Counted from the first letter of the stretch, positions 54,713-63,728 are shown. The stretch: 64,000 nt of DNA from Actinoallomurus sp050942425 (GCF_050942425.1 NZ_CP192063.1:5518001-5582000), one strand, 5' to 3'. The notes: generated from the letters alone by a model not told the origin. A program made the numbers and translations.

Positions 54713-55740
54713 CGGCGACGTCCTGGGGTGAGGGTGAAGCTGGCGACGAGGGACACGACGAGCAGTGCGCCTTGGACGAAGGTCTGCGTGTAGTACGGGG
54801 CGTTCAGCATGGTCAGCCCGTTGATGACCACGCCGATGAACAGCGCGCCGACCGTGGTGCCGAGGACGTTGGGCCGATTGGCGCCGAGCACGGCGAACCC
54901 GATCAGCGCGGCGGCGACGGCCTGCAGCAGGTACGGGTCGCCGGCGCCGACGTCGCCGCGGCCCAGCCGCGCGGACAGGAGGACGCCGGCGACGGCGGCG
55001 CACAGCCCGGACACGGCGTAGGCGAGCGCGCGGTACCGGCCGACGCGGATCCCGGCGAGCCGGGCGGCCTGGGCGTTGCCGCCGATGGCGTACAGCGCCC
55101 TGCCCCAGCGGGTGTTGTTCAGGAAGACGTACGCGGCGACCGCCAGCAGCGCCATGACGATGACGGGCACGGGGACGGACGCCACCGTCCCGGAGCCGAA
55201 CCAGGTGAAACCCGCGGTGTAGCGTCCGGGCGCGGGTCGGCCGCCGATCGTCATCCCGGCGGACACCGACTGGCCGGAGGTGATGATCAGGGCCAGGCCC
55301 TGGAACAGGAACATGGTGCCGAGCGTGGCGATCAGGTCGGGTACTCCGGCCACCACCACGAGCAGCGCGTTGACGCCCGCCACCAGAAGCCCGGCGAGCA
55401 GGCCGATCACGATCGCGGTCGCGCCGGTCAGGTTGAACCGCACCATCGCGAGGGCGGTGACCATGACGACGAAGCTCACGTTCGCGCCGACGGACAGGTC
55501 GAAGCCTCCCGCGCTCATCGAGACGGTCACCCCGAGCGCGACGATGGCCACGATCGCCACCGACTGCAGCACGATGAGCAGGTTGTCGTACGTGGCGAAC
55601 GACGACCGGGCCGTGCCGAAGAACACCGTGACCGCGACCAGCACCACGAGCAGGCCGTACCGGTAGCCGGCCGTGGCGACGCGCGTGGCCACCGGTGCGC
55701 GCGCGGGCGCCGCCGGCCGAGTGTCGGTGGTCAAGGTCAT
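54709..55740 (-). CDS. Ribose-type ABC transporter permease (probable methylthioribose)
   Basis: A 343-residue membrane protein of the RbsC/BPD-2 family with about ten helices. The segment VTVSMSAGGFDLSVGANVSF is the RbsC-family signature, and later GLCAAVAGVLLSARLG and AVLGANRPNVLG match it. ATG 55740 overlaps the ATPase stop by ATGA. The transporter genes precede mtnK in one operon, so the cargo is likely 5-methylthioribose. Confidence 0.88.
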   Translation of the reverse strand: MTLTTDTRPAAPARAPVATRVATAGYRYGLLVVLVAVTVFFGTARSSFATYDNLLIVLQSVAIVAIVALGVTVSMSAGGFDLSVGANVSFVVMVTALAMVRFNLTGATAIVIGLLAGLLVAGVNALLVVVAGVPDLIATLGTMFLFQGLALIITSGQSVSAGMTIGGRPAPGRYTAGFTWFGSGTVASVPVPVIVMALLAVAAYVFLNNTRWGRALYAIGGNAQAARLAGIRVGRYRALAYAVSGLCAAVAGVLLSARLGRGDVGAGDPYLLQAVAAALIGFAVLGANRPNVLGTTVGALFIGVVINGLTMLNAPYYTQTFVQGALLVVSLVASFTLTPGRRR

Positions 55741-57248
55741 GTGTCTCCTCCTCCATCGGCGCCGCCCGCCATGAGCGCGGCCAGGCGCTCGGCCGACGCG
55801 TCCGCGGCGCTCACCTCCCCGGTTCGTACGCCGTCGTGCAGCACGATGACCCGGTCGGCCACCTGCAGGACCTCCTGCGGATCGGACGAGGCGATCACCA
55901 CGCCGAGCGCGCCGGCCCGTTCCCGGATCCGCCGGGCGATGTCGGCGCGGGCGCCGACGTCCACGCCGCGGAAGGGCTCGTCCAGCAGGACCAGCCGGCA
56001 CCGGCCGTCCAGCCAGCGCCCGACGACGACCTTCTGCTGGTTGCCGCCGGAGAGCGCGCCGATCTCGGCCTCCGGCCCGGGCCCGCGTACTCCGAACGTC
56101 TCGATGACCCGCCGGGCCGCCGCCGACTCCGACCGGCGGGACAGCAGGCCGATCCGGCTGTGGTCGCGGAGCCGGGGGAGGGTGACGTGCGCCCGCACGG
56201 ACCAGCCGGGCAGCACGGCCTGAGCCTCGCGTTCCTCGGCGACGAACGCGACACCGGCGGCCGCCGCGGCACCGGGGTCACGGGGCCGGTACGGGCGCCC
56301 GTCGAGGTCGAGCGTTCCGGAGACCAGCGGCCGGGCGCCGTACAGCTGCTCGAGGAGTTCGGTCTTGCCGGAGCCGACGAGTCCGGTGACGCCGACGACC
56401 TCGCCGGCCCGGACCGTCAGATCGAGGGGCCGCAGGCCCGGGCGCGTGCGCAGGCCGGTCGCCCGCAGGACCGGCTCGCCGCCTTCGCGCACCTCGTGCG
56501 TCAGGGCGCCGACCTCCCCGCCCAGCATCGCCTCGACCAGCCGGTGTCCCTCGACCGGCCGCGCGAAGATGCGGCGTATCGCGCCGTCGCGCAGCACGGC
56601 GACGCGGTCGCAGACCTCCTGGATCTCGCTCAGCCGGTGCGAGACGTACAGGACGGCCACGCCGTCGGCAGCCAGCCGGCGCACCATCGAGACCAGCACG
56701 CGGATCTCGGCGGCCGAGAGCGCGGACGTCGGCTCGTCGAGGATGAGCACACGCGGCCGGCGGGACAGCACGCGCGCGATGACGATGTGCTGGCGGACCC
56801 CGGCCGGCAGCGACTCGACGGGCGCGTCCAGCGGTACGTCGAGGCGTGCGGCCTCGGCGATGGCGCGAGCGGCCGCGCGGGTACGGCCCCGGCTGACGAA
56901 CACGCCGGACCGGCCCGGCGCCAGCGCGTCGAGCGTCAGGTTCTCGGCGACGTCCGCGCCGGACACCACTCCGGCGTCGATGTCCTGGTGGACGGTCTGC
57001 AGACCGGCCTCCTGGGCGCGGAGCGGGTCGGGCAGGTCGACGGGCGTCCCGTCGACGCGGATCTCCCCGCCGGTCGGGCGGGTCACGCCGGACAGGATCT
57101 TTATGAGGGTGGACTTCCCGGCGCCGTTGACGCCGATGAGACCGAGCACCTCGCCGGGTGCGATCTCCAGGCCGACGTCACGCAGCGCCCAGGTCGCGCC
57201 GTACCGCTTCGACAGCCCGGAGACCGAGACGACCGGTGTCACGCCCAT
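55737..57248 (-). CDS. Ribose-type ABC transporter ATPase (two ATPase domains)
   Basis: A 503-residue protein of the RbsA family with tandem nucleotide-binding domains. The first has Walker A GVNGAGKST and VLILDEPTSALS; the second has GLVGSGKTEL, the signature LSGGNQQKVVVGRW and VLLDEPFRGVDVG. In the first domain the signature reads PAGVRQH, as is common for RbsA. The second Walker A is partly degenerate, as usual. The start GTG or ATG at 57248 overlaps the solute-binding protein stop by ten bases. Confidence 0.88.
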   Translation of the reverse strand: MGVTPVVSVSGLSKRYGATWALRDVGLEIAPGEVLGLIGVNGAGKSTLIKILSGVTRPTGGEIRVDGTPVDLPDPLRAQEAGLQTVHQDIDAGVVSGADVAENLTLDALAPGRSGVFVSRGRTRAAARAIAEAARLDVPLDAPVESLPAGVRQHIVIARVLSRRPRVLILDEPTSALSAAEIRVLVSMVRRLAADGVAVLYVSHRLSEIQEVCDRVAVLRDGAIRRIFARPVEGHRLVEAMLGGEVGALTHEVREGGEPVLRATGLRTRPGLRPLDLTVRAGEVVGVTGLVGSGKTELLEQLYGARPLVSGTLDLDGRPYRPRDPGAAAAAGVAFVAEEREAQAVLPGWSVRAHVTLPRLRDHSRIGLLSRRSESAAARRVIETFGVRGPGPEAEIGALSGGNQQKVVVGRWLDGRCRLVLLDEPFRGVDVGARADIARRIRERAGALGVVIASSDPQEVLQVADRVIVLHDGVRTGEVSAADASAERLAALMAGGADGGGDT

Positions 57249-58318
57249 GGCACGGGCGCCACGTCCGGGGTCTCCAGCGCGGGGAAGGCGCGGGCGAGCT
57301 GCTGGACGTTGGTGATGCCGTGGTCGCGCAGCGCCTGCTGGGCGATCAGCGTCGGCGGCACCTTCAACCCCGGGGCGACCTGCCGTCCGGCGACGCGCAG
57401 CGCCGCGGCCCGTACGGCGACCCGGCCGACGTTGGCGGGATCGGTCGCGGAGGTGGCCACCCAGGGACTCTTCGCCGCGATGATGACGCCGATGTCGGCG
57501 GTGGAGACGTCGGCGCCGTAGACCTTGACCTTGTTCTGCAGGCCGAGCTCGTTCACGGCGAGCGTGGCGCCCTTGGCGAACTCGTCGTACGGCGCGAAGA
57601 TCGCGGTGACGTCCGGATGCGCCTGCAGCGCGGCCTTCGCCTGGTCGGCGACGGCGGACGCGGTGGAGCTGTTGACCACGCCGATCTTGGCGACCTGCGA
57701 GATGCCGGGGTTGTCCTTCGTGAACTGTGTCCAGGTCTCGTTGCGGCGGTCCAGCGGCGCGAACCCGGCGACGTACACGTAAATGGCCTTGGCCTTGCCG
57801 CCGGTGTCCTGCTTCAGCGCGCCCAGCGACTGCGACGCGATCTGATGGTCGTCCTGGTCGAGCGTCACGGCCTTGGGAGTTCCCGGGTCGACGTCGAAGG
57901 CGACGACCGGGATACCGGCGTCCACCGCCTTCTTGATCGCGGGCTGGATGGTCTGCGCGAAACCGTGGTCGACGATGATGGCGTCGGCCTTGTTACCGAC
58001 CGCCTGCTGCAGGTTCAGGGCCTGCTTGTCGTTGTTGTTGTCGCCGCTGGACAGGTCCAGGGTCACGTTCAGGGCCTTCGCCTCGGCCTGCGCTCCGGCC
58101 AGCCACTGCTCGAAGTAGTCGCCGGAGGACAACTGGCGGACCAGGGCGATGTGCACCCCGCCCTTGGCGAACTTCTCGGGAACCTTCTCGGTCGGCCGGT
58201 GCGTACCGGCGTCGGTCGGCGCCGCGGCGGCCTGCGTGCCGGGGGACTTCTGCGAGCAGCCGGAGATCGCGGTCACCGAGAGCAGGCCGACGGCGACGGC
58301 GACGAGGGTCGTGCGCAT
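57239..58318 (-). CDS. Ribose-type ABC solute-binding lipoprotein
   Basis: A 359-residue lipoprotein with lipobox AISGC near residue 20. The mature part is an RbsB-like periplasmic-binding fold: HIALVRQLSSGDYFEQWLAGAQ, then ADAIIVDHGF and PVVAFDVDPGT. It is the first gene of the leftward operon with ATPase, permease and mtnK. Its probable ligand is 5-methylthioribose, from context; the fold alone would allow other pentoses. Confidence 0.85.
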   Translation of the reverse strand: MRTTLVAVAVGLLSVTAISGCSQKSPGTQAAAAPTDAGTHRPTEKVPEKFAKGGVHIALVRQLSSGDYFEQWLAGAQAEAKALNVTLDLSSGDNNNDKQALNLQQAVGNKADAIIVDHGFAQTIQPAIKKAVDAGIPVVAFDVDPGTPKAVTLDQDDHQIASQSLGALKQDTGGKAKAIYVYVAGFAPLDRRNETWTQFTKDNPGISQVAKIGVVNSSTASAVADQAKAALQAHPDVTAIFAPYDEFAKGATLAVNELGLQNKVKVYGADVSTADIGVIIAAKSPWVATSATDPANVGRVAVRAAALRVAGRQVAPGLKVPPTLIAQQALRDHGITNVQQLARAFPALETPDVAPVPWA

Positions 58319-58514
58319 GTTGATCTCATCATTCGTTCGGTGGGGCCGCGAGAACGCGGCGCGGGCGGAGCGGGATGTCGCTCCGGAGCGCGGGAGCGCG
58401 GGACCGTCTGGGGAAGGGCGGGCCGGAGCGGCCCGGTCAACAGGAGGCGCCGGCCACTCTCATCAGATCGATGTGGCGACGCCCCACGAGAAGCCGTCGC
58501 GGGATCACGGCGGC

Positions 58515-58544
58515 AGCGTAGCCGCGGGTCGGACGCTTTGTCTA
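58515..58544 (-). promoter_or_regulatory. Possible promoter of the importer-mtnK operon
   Basis: On the minus strand TAGACA (58544-58539), an 18-base spacer and TACGCT (58520-58515). It overlaps the mtnD promoter and would give a leader of about 190 bases before 58318. Confidence 0.25.
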
Positions 58545-58568
58545 CTTTTCAGACTTGGTTAGTCTGGT
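58538..58568 (+). promoter_or_regulatory. mtnD promoter and shared operator
   Basis: TTGTCT (58538-58543), a 16-base spacer and TAGTCT (58560-58565). An inverted repeat AGACT-N5-AGTCT at 58551-58565 covers the -10 box. These 31 bases match 59958-59988 in front of the BMP transporter at 23 positions, so they probably bind the same regulator. Confidence 0.6.
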
Positions 58569-58599
58569 TATCCGGTCCGGACTGGAGGAGAATCGGCTT

Positions 58600-59181
58600 A
58601 TGACGTATCTGAGCGTGTACACCGACGGGGAGCACCCCGAGACGGTGCTCGAGACGGAGGACATCGCGGAGATCGCCGCGGTTCTGAAGGAGCTCGACGT
58701 CGTCCTGCGGCAGTGGGCGGTGATCGAGGGGCACGGCGGCTCGCAGGAGGAGATCCTCGACGCCTACCGCGGGCAGGTCGACCGCGTCGTCGCGGAGGAG
58801 GGCTACACGCTCGTCGACGTCGCGCAGCTGCATCCTGACGGCAGCCCCGAATGGCCGGAGAAGGCGCGAGCGGCGCGGGAGAAGTTCCTGTCCGAGCACA
58901 CGCACGACGACGACGAGGTCCGTTACTTCGTCAGCGGGTCCGGCATCTTCTACCTGCACGTCGGAGGCCGGGTCTACGCCGTCCTGTGTGAGGCGGGCGA
59001 CCTGCTGACCGTCCCGCGCGACACCACGCACTGGTTCGACATGGGCACCGAGCCCGACTTCACGGCGATCCGGTTCTTCCACGACGACGACGGCTGGGTC
59101 GGCAGGTTCACCGGCAACCCGGTCGCCGAGCGGATCCCCGACTTCGACTCCATCGCGGCCCGGAGGGCCTCCCGAAACTGA
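58600..59181 (+). CDS. mtnD: Acireductone dioxygenase
   Basis: A 193-residue cupin enzyme. The first metal motif HTHDDDEVRYFVSG supplies two His and a Glu; the last His lies in TTHWFDMG. It oxidises acireductone to formate and the 2-keto-4-methylthiobutyrate precursor of methionine (iron form), or makes carbon monoxide in the off-pathway nickel form. ATG 58600 follows GGAGGAG. It is transcribed away from the importer operon and ends at a strong hairpin. Length is typical. Confidence 0.92.
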   Translation: MTYLSVYTDGEHPETVLETEDIAEIAAVLKELDVVLRQWAVIEGHGGSQEEILDAYRGQVDRVVAEEGYTLVDVAQLHPDGSPEWPEKARAAREKFLSEHTHDDDEVRYFVSGSGIFYLHVGGRVYAVLCEAGDLLTVPRDTTHWFDMGTEPDFTAIRFFHDDDGWVGRFTGNPVAERIPDFDSIAARRASRN

Positions 59182-59183
59182 TC

Positions 59184-59242
59184 GGCCCGGTCGTGGACGG
59201 GATGGGTTCCGTCCACGACCAGGCCGGCGTGTTCGCGGCCTG
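59184..59242. terminator. Double hairpin terminator after mtnD
   Basis: A stem pairs 59190-59200 (GTCGTGGACGG) with 59209-59219 perfectly around an eight-base loop, and extends outward with one mismatch to 59184 and 59225. A second hairpin (CAGGCCG, 59220-59226, with CGGCCTG, 59236-59242) overlaps. It lies between convergent genes and probably serves both. Confidence 0.75.
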
Positions 59243-59249
59243 GTGATAC

Positions 59250-59897
59250 TCAGCCGACGAACTCCCAGGCTCCGTAGGTGACCTTCGCCTTCGCCCAGTC
59301 GGCGCCGACCTTCGCGACGAGCTGCTTGATCAGCGGGAGGTCGGACACGGCGCCCAGCTCGATCAGCCGGCCGCCGAGCGTCACCGAGCCGCCGCCCAGC
59401 TTCTCACCCAGTGCCGGGTCGGACTGGATCACGTCGTGCAGCTTCTGGAACGACACGCCCTGCACCTGGACCTGAACGGCGTTGACGCTCTTCGACTGCC
59501 GGGGCAGGTACCGGAAGCTCAGTACGGACTGCTGGTGGTACGTCACGGCCAGCACGTGCGCGATGTCGTGGATCTTGGTGGCGGTCGCGCCGTCGACGTG
59601 GAACTCCCGGGAGCGCTCGTAGTCGGCCTTTCCCTGGCTGGAGTACCAGAACGTCCCGTTGAGCAGCGTCGAGCCGTGGGGGCGGCCGCCGTTCTTCCGG
59701 ATGATCTTTTCGACCTGGCGGGCGAACGCGGTCAGGTGGGTCTTCAGCGCCGGGTCGTTCGGATCGAAGCTGCCGGACGTCTCGTTCGTGGCGAAGAACT
59801 CGGCCCGCGAACCGGTGGCCGCGTCGGCTGGAGCCACCGCCGCCGTGCCGGCCGCCACGGTCAGCCCCAGCACCATCACGATCGATCGCGCCTTCAT
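59250..59897 (-). CDS. Secreted hypothetical protein, 215 aa
   Basis: Not recognised. It has a Sec signal (SIVMVLGLTVAAGTAAVAPADAA) and ATG 59897 follows GAGGAG. The mature part is alpha/beta, with KTHLTAFARQVEKIIRKNGG, a hydrophobic segment HDIAHVLAVTYHQQSVLSFRYLP, and no cysteine. It is divergent from the BMP transporter operon and shares its 126-base upstream region, so co-regulation is possible. Function unknown. Confidence 0.65.
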   Translation of the reverse strand: MKARSIVMVLGLTVAAGTAAVAPADAATGSRAEFFATNETSGSFDPNDPALKTHLTAFARQVEKIIRKNGGRPHGSTLLNGTFWYSSQGKADYERSREFHVDGATATKIHDIAHVLAVTYHQQSVLSFRYLPRQSKSVNAVQVQVQGVSFQKLHDVIQSDPALGEKLGGGSVTLGGRLIELGAVSDLPLIKQLVAKVGADWAKAKVTYGAWEFVG

Positions 59898-59957
59898 CGT
59901 CGTACTCCTCACTCAGCGGGAATCGGTCCCGCCGGACCGTAGACGACCAGGAGCAGG

Positions 59958-59988
59958 TTGTCCAGTTTTCCTACTGGTTTGGTATGGT
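59958..59988 (+). promoter_or_regulatory. Promoter/operator of the BMP transporter operon
   Basis: TTGTCC begins at 59958, and TATGGT at 59983 is a candidate -10 box, although the spacing of 19 is long. An inverted repeat CCAGT-N6-ACTGG covers 59962-59977. The stretch is 74% identical to the mtnD promoter region, and both end 31-35 bases before the gene. Confidence 0.5.
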
Positions 59989-60023
59989 CTGCCCACATTC
60001 CTCGAGCAAGGACCGACAGAACC

Positions 60024-61055
60024 ATGCGCAAAGCCCTCGTCGCCGCCGCCACACTGCCCCTTCTGCTGACCGCCTGCGGCGCCGCCTCCGGTACGTCCGG
60101 CTCCTCCAGCAAGGGCTCCGGCAAGTCGGTCATCCTCATCACGCCCACACCGGTGGGCACCGACAGCTTCCTGCAGCTCAGCGTCGCGGGCGGCAAGAAG
60201 GCCGCGCGGGAACTCGGGGCGAGTTTCAAGCTCTACGAGAGCCACGACCCGACGAGCATCGCGCAGAACGTGGACGCCGCGGTCCGGGCCAAGCCCACCG
60301 TCATCATCGGGGTCACGTTCTCCTTCGACGACGTCCTCGGCACCGTCCCGGCCCAGCATCCCTCCCAGCAGTTCCTCGAGGTCGACTCCTGCCCGAAGAA
60401 GCAGGCCACCAACCTGACCTGCGTGGCCTTCAAGGAGCACGAGGCGGCCTACCTCGCCGGGGTCGAGGCCGGTCAGCTGAGCAAGAAGCACAAGCTCGGC
60501 GTGGTCGCCGCGCTGGACTCCCCGTTCATCCACCGCTGGATCGACCCGTTCTTCGCCGGCGCCAAGTCGGTGGCCCCGCAGACCACCGGCACCCCGCTGT
60601 ACGTCGGCGGCGGCAACCCCTTCAGCGACCCGGCCCGGGCCAAGGCACAGGCGCAGACCCTGTCGGCGAGCAAGGGCGCCGACATCATCGAGGCCGCCGC
60701 CTCCGGCGGTAACCAGGGCGTCTTCCAGGCCGCCGCGGCCGGCGGCTTCAAGTCGTTCGGCGTGGACGTCGACCAGTGCAAGCTGAGCCCGGGCAACGTC
60801 ATCGACAACGTGCTCAAACACGTCGACGTCGCCGAGTACAACGCGATCAAGGATGTCGCCGCGGGCAAGAGCGGCGGATACAAGATCTACGGCCTGGCCG
60901 AGAACGGGGTCGGAGTGACCGCGCTCGACTCCGACCTGGCCTCCTCGGGCTGCACCGTGGCCTCGGACCCGGCCGTGGTGGCCAAGGTCAAGCAGGTCCG
61001 CGACGACATCGTGGCCGGCAAGATAAAGGTCGCCGACCCGGTCACCGGCGCCTGA
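60024..61055 (+). CDS. BMP family (PnrA-like) ABC solute-binding lipoprotein
   Basis: A 343-residue lipoprotein with lipobox LLTACG. The fold is the basic membrane protein/PnrA type that binds purine or other nucleosides: DSFLQLSVAGGKKAA, then AHEAAYLAG-like KEHEAAYLAGVEAG and IIEAAASGGNQGVF. It heads an operon with an ATPase and two permeases. The promoter resembles that of mtnD, so the ligand may be methylthioadenosine or another nucleoside linked to salvage; this is inference. The ATPase start overlaps its stop by one base (TGATG). Confidence 0.85.
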   Translation: MRKALVAAATLPLLLTACGAASGTSGSSSKGSGKSVILITPTPVGTDSFLQLSVAGGKKAARELGASFKLYESHDPTSIAQNVDAAVRAKPTVIIGVTFSFDDVLGTVPAQHPSQQFLEVDSCPKKQATNLTCVAFKEHEAAYLAGVEAGQLSKKHKLGVVAALDSPFIHRWIDPFFAGAKSVAPQTTGTPLYVGGGNPFSDPARAKAQAQTLSASKGADIIEAAASGGNQGVFQAAAAGGFKSFGVDVDQCKLSPGNVIDNVLKHVDVAEYNAIKDVAAGKSGGYKIYGLAENGVGVTALDSDLASSGCTVASDPAVVAKVKQVRDDIVAGKIKVADPVTGA

Positions 61056-62557
61056 TGACGCCCACCGCCGAACTCTCCGGCATCACCAAGCGCTTCGGCC
61101 CGGTTCTGGCCAACGACAACGTGGACCTGGCCGTGGTGCGCGGAGAGATCCACGCCGTGGTCGGCGAGAACGGCGCCGGCAAGTCCACGTTGATGTCGAT
61201 CCTGTACGGGCTGCACCGGCCGGACGCGGGCACCGTGCTACGCGACGGCCGGCCGGTCCGGTTCCGCTCGCCCGCCGACGCCATCGCCGCCGGGCTCGGC
61301 ATGGTGCACCAGCGGGTTCAGCTGTTCCCCGAGCTGACCGTGGCGGAGAACGTGGTGCTCGGCGCCGAGCCGGTCACCCGCCGCGGCCTGCTCGACCGGG
61401 CTTCGGCGGTACGGCGGGTCACCGAGCTCGCCGAGCGGTACGGGCTGCCGGTCGACGCCTCGGCGGCGGTCGGCGGCCTGCCGGTCGGGCTCCGCCAGCG
61501 CGTGGAGCTGCTCAAGGCCCTGCACCGGCAGGCGGAGATCCTCATCCTGGACGAACCCACCTCGGTGCTCACGCCATCGCAGGCCACCCGGCTGTTCGAG
61601 GTGCTGCGCACGCTGGCCGAGAAGGGCACCTCGATCCTGCTCATCACCCACAAACTGGGCGAGGTCCTGGGAATCAGCGACCGGGTGACGGTGCTGCGCG
61701 ACGGCCGGGTGACCGGCCGCTTCGCCACCGCCGAGACGTCCGCGGCCGAACTCGTCCACGCGATGATCGGCCGGAACCTCGCTCCCGCACCGCGGCGCCT
61801 CCGCGAGCGGCTGACGTCGCCGTACGCCCTGGAGGCGCGCGCGGTGCGGATCGGGAACGCCGAGGACGCCGACGTCACCTTCGGCGTCCGGCACGGCGAG
61901 ATCGTCGGCATCGCCGGGGTCGCGGGCAGCGGCCAGCGTCCCCTGGTGGACGCGCTCACCGGCATGGGCCCCGCGACGGGAACGATCGAACTGCTCGGCA
62001 CCGACATCACGGCCGCCGATGTGGCCACCCGCCGTCGCCTCGGCCTGGCGTACGTCCCGGACGACCGCGACGGACGGGCGACGGCGCCCGCCCTGTCACT
62101 GGCCGCCAACCTCGTCATGGGCGACCACCGCACCCCCGAACTGAGCAGCCGTCTCGGCCGCCGGCGCACTCGCGCGGTTGCGGCCCGTGCGGCCGACCTG
62201 GTGACCCGCTTCGGCATCCGGGCCGCCTCGGTCGGGGTCCCCCTCGCCACGCTGTCCGGCGGCAACGCGCAGAAGGCCGTGCTGGCCCGCGAACTGGCCC
62301 GCCATACCCCGGTCGTCATCATCGAGGAGCCCACTCAAGGTGTGGACGTCGGCGCCCAGGAGCAGATCCACGCCCTGATCGCCGGAGCCCGGGAGAGCGG
62401 CCAGGCCATCCTGCTGATCTCCAGCGAGCTGTCGGAGGTCCGCGCCTTGGCCGACCGCATCCTGATCCTCTTCGAGGGCCGCCTGGTCGCCGAGTTCCCC
62501 GCCGCCGAAGCCACCGAAGCCGCCCTTGGCGCCGCCATGACCGGAGTGGCCGGATGA
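61055..62557 (+). CDS. Nucleoside-type ABC transporter ATPase (two ATPase domains)
   Basis: A 500-residue tandem ATPase of the BMP-associated type (YufO-like). The first domain has GENGAGKST and ILILDEPTSVLTP; the second has GVAGSGQRPLV and the signature LSGGNAQKAVLARELARHTPVV with IIEEPTQGVDVG. Domain two lacks a canonical Walker A Lys, as is usual. Stop-start overlaps with both neighbours indicate coupled translation. Confidence 0.88.
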   Translation: MTPTAELSGITKRFGPVLANDNVDLAVVRGEIHAVVGENGAGKSTLMSILYGLHRPDAGTVLRDGRPVRFRSPADAIAAGLGMVHQRVQLFPELTVAENVVLGAEPVTRRGLLDRASAVRRVTELAERYGLPVDASAAVGGLPVGLRQRVELLKALHRQAEILILDEPTSVLTPSQATRLFEVLRTLAEKGTSILLITHKLGEVLGISDRVTVLRDGRVTGRFATAETSAAELVHAMIGRNLAPAPRRLRERLTSPYALEARAVRIGNAEDADVTFGVRHGEIVGIAGVAGSGQRPLVDALTGMGPATGTIELLGTDITAADVATRRRLGLAYVPDDRDGRATAPALSLAANLVMGDHRTPELSSRLGRRRTRAVAARAADLVTRFGIRAASVGVPLATLSGGNAQKAVLARELARHTPVVIIEEPTQGVDVGAQEQIHALIAGARESGQAILLISSELSEVRALADRILILFEGRLVAEFPAAEATEAALGAAMTGVAG

Positions 62558-63594
62558 GCGCCACTCAAGCCCCTGCCGTGCTGCGACGTGTGGTGCTGGC
62601 GCCGCCGGTGCTGGCGGTGGCCGGGGCCATCCTGCTCGGGGCGCTGGTCATGGCGGTGGCCGGCGTATCGCCGGGGAAGGCGTATCCCGCGCTGGTCAAC
62701 GGGGCGATCGGTGACGGGAACCTGCCGTACACGATCGCCTCCTACGTGCCGACGCTGGGGATGGCGCTGGCGTTCGCGATCCCGTTCCGGGCCGGGGAGT
62801 TCAACCTGGGCGGCGACGGGCAGCTCGCGCTCGGCGGGATCGCGGCGGCCGTGGTGGCGCTGAAGGTCCCGTTGCCGGGCGTGCTCGCCGTCGCCGGGGC
62901 GCTCATCGCGGCGGTCCTCGCGGGCGCGCTCACCGCCGGGATCTCCGGGCCGCTCGCCACCCGGCTGGGGCTACCGGCGATCGTCACCACGCTGCTGATC
63001 AGCGCGCCCGCGACGGCGCTCGCCTCCTACCTCGTGCGGTTCCCGCTGGCCGAGAAGGGCACCGGGATCGCCGAGACACCGCTGCTGCCGGGGCGGGCAC
63101 AGCTGCCCGCGCTGGGCGGGTCGGAGTACGTCACGGCCGGGCTGCCGATCATCCTGCTGGTCACGCTGGGCTGGCTGTGGGTGGACGGCGGGACGGTGCT
63201 CGGGTACGAGCTGCGGGCGCTCGGGGCGGGCCGGGAGTTCGCACGCTACGGCGGGCTGCCGGTCGCGCGGCTGGCCACGTCATCGCTGGCGGCCGGCGGG
63301 GCGCTGGCCGGGCTGAGCGGGGCGCTGCTCGTGCTGGCGCCGCCGTACCGCTACGTCGACGGGGCGCTCACCTCGCCCGGTTACACCTTCACCGGGGTGG
63401 CGGCCGTGCTGCTGGCCGCGGGGCGGCCGCGCGCGGTGCCGGTCACCGCGGCGCTGCTGACCGTGCTGCAGGTGGGCGGCGAGGGCATGGAGCGCGACGC
63501 GGGCGTGCCCGGCCAGCTCACCCAGGTGCTGGAAGGGCTGGTCATCGTGATCGTCGCCGTACTGGCCACCGCCAGGAAGCTGAGGCGGCCATGA
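62554..63594 (+). CDS. Nucleoside-type ABC transporter permease 1
   Basis: A 346-residue membrane protein of the BPD-2 family, YufP-like, with about nine helices. The motif PFRAGEFNLGGDGQLALGGIAAAV is the family signature. ATG 62554 overlaps the ATPase stop. Its stop overlaps a 45-codon ORF (next entry), which in turn overlaps the second permease. Confidence 0.88.
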   Translation: MSATQAPAVLRRVVLAPPVLAVAGAILLGALVMAVAGVSPGKAYPALVNGAIGDGNLPYTIASYVPTLGMALAFAIPFRAGEFNLGGDGQLALGGIAAAVVALKVPLPGVLAVAGALIAAVLAGALTAGISGPLATRLGLPAIVTTLLISAPATALASYLVRFPLAEKGTGIAETPLLPGRAQLPALGGSEYVTAGLPIILLVTLGWLWVDGGTVLGYELRALGAGREFARYGGLPVARLATSSLAAGGALAGLSGALLVLAPPYRYVDGALTSPGYTFTGVAAVLLAAGRPRAVPVTAALLTVLQVGGEGMERDAGVPGQLTQVLEGLVIVIVAVLATARKLRRP

Positions 63595-63728
63595 CCGGCT
63601 CATGGCCGCGCGGCGGGTCATGGCGCCCCGACGCCGGGCATTCCCTCGTCGCTCCAGCGGCGTGCCGCGCCACGGTCGCCCCGCGACCGCGGGCAGCCAT
63701 CGCCTCGACGCGCCGGGAGGCGTCATGA
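63591..63728 (+). CDS. Small ORF (45 aa) between the two permeases
   Basis: This frame begins with an ATGA overlapping the permease 1 stop and ends with an ATGA overlapping the permease 2 start. The peptide is basic and Arg/Ala/Pro-rich (GSWPRGGSWRPDAGHS, then RPRAAIASTRREAS), with no family I know. It could be a translational-coupling leader that carries ribosomes across the 130-base gap, or chance. The sequence does not look strongly conserved. Confidence 0.35.
   Translation: MTGSWPRGGSWRPDAGHSLVAPAACRATVAPRPRAAIASTRREAS

Noticed and set aside
58569..58599. SAM-type riboswitch before mtnD
   Set aside because: The leader is about 30 bases, too short for any known SAM riboswitch except minimal types, and no terminator hairpin is present.
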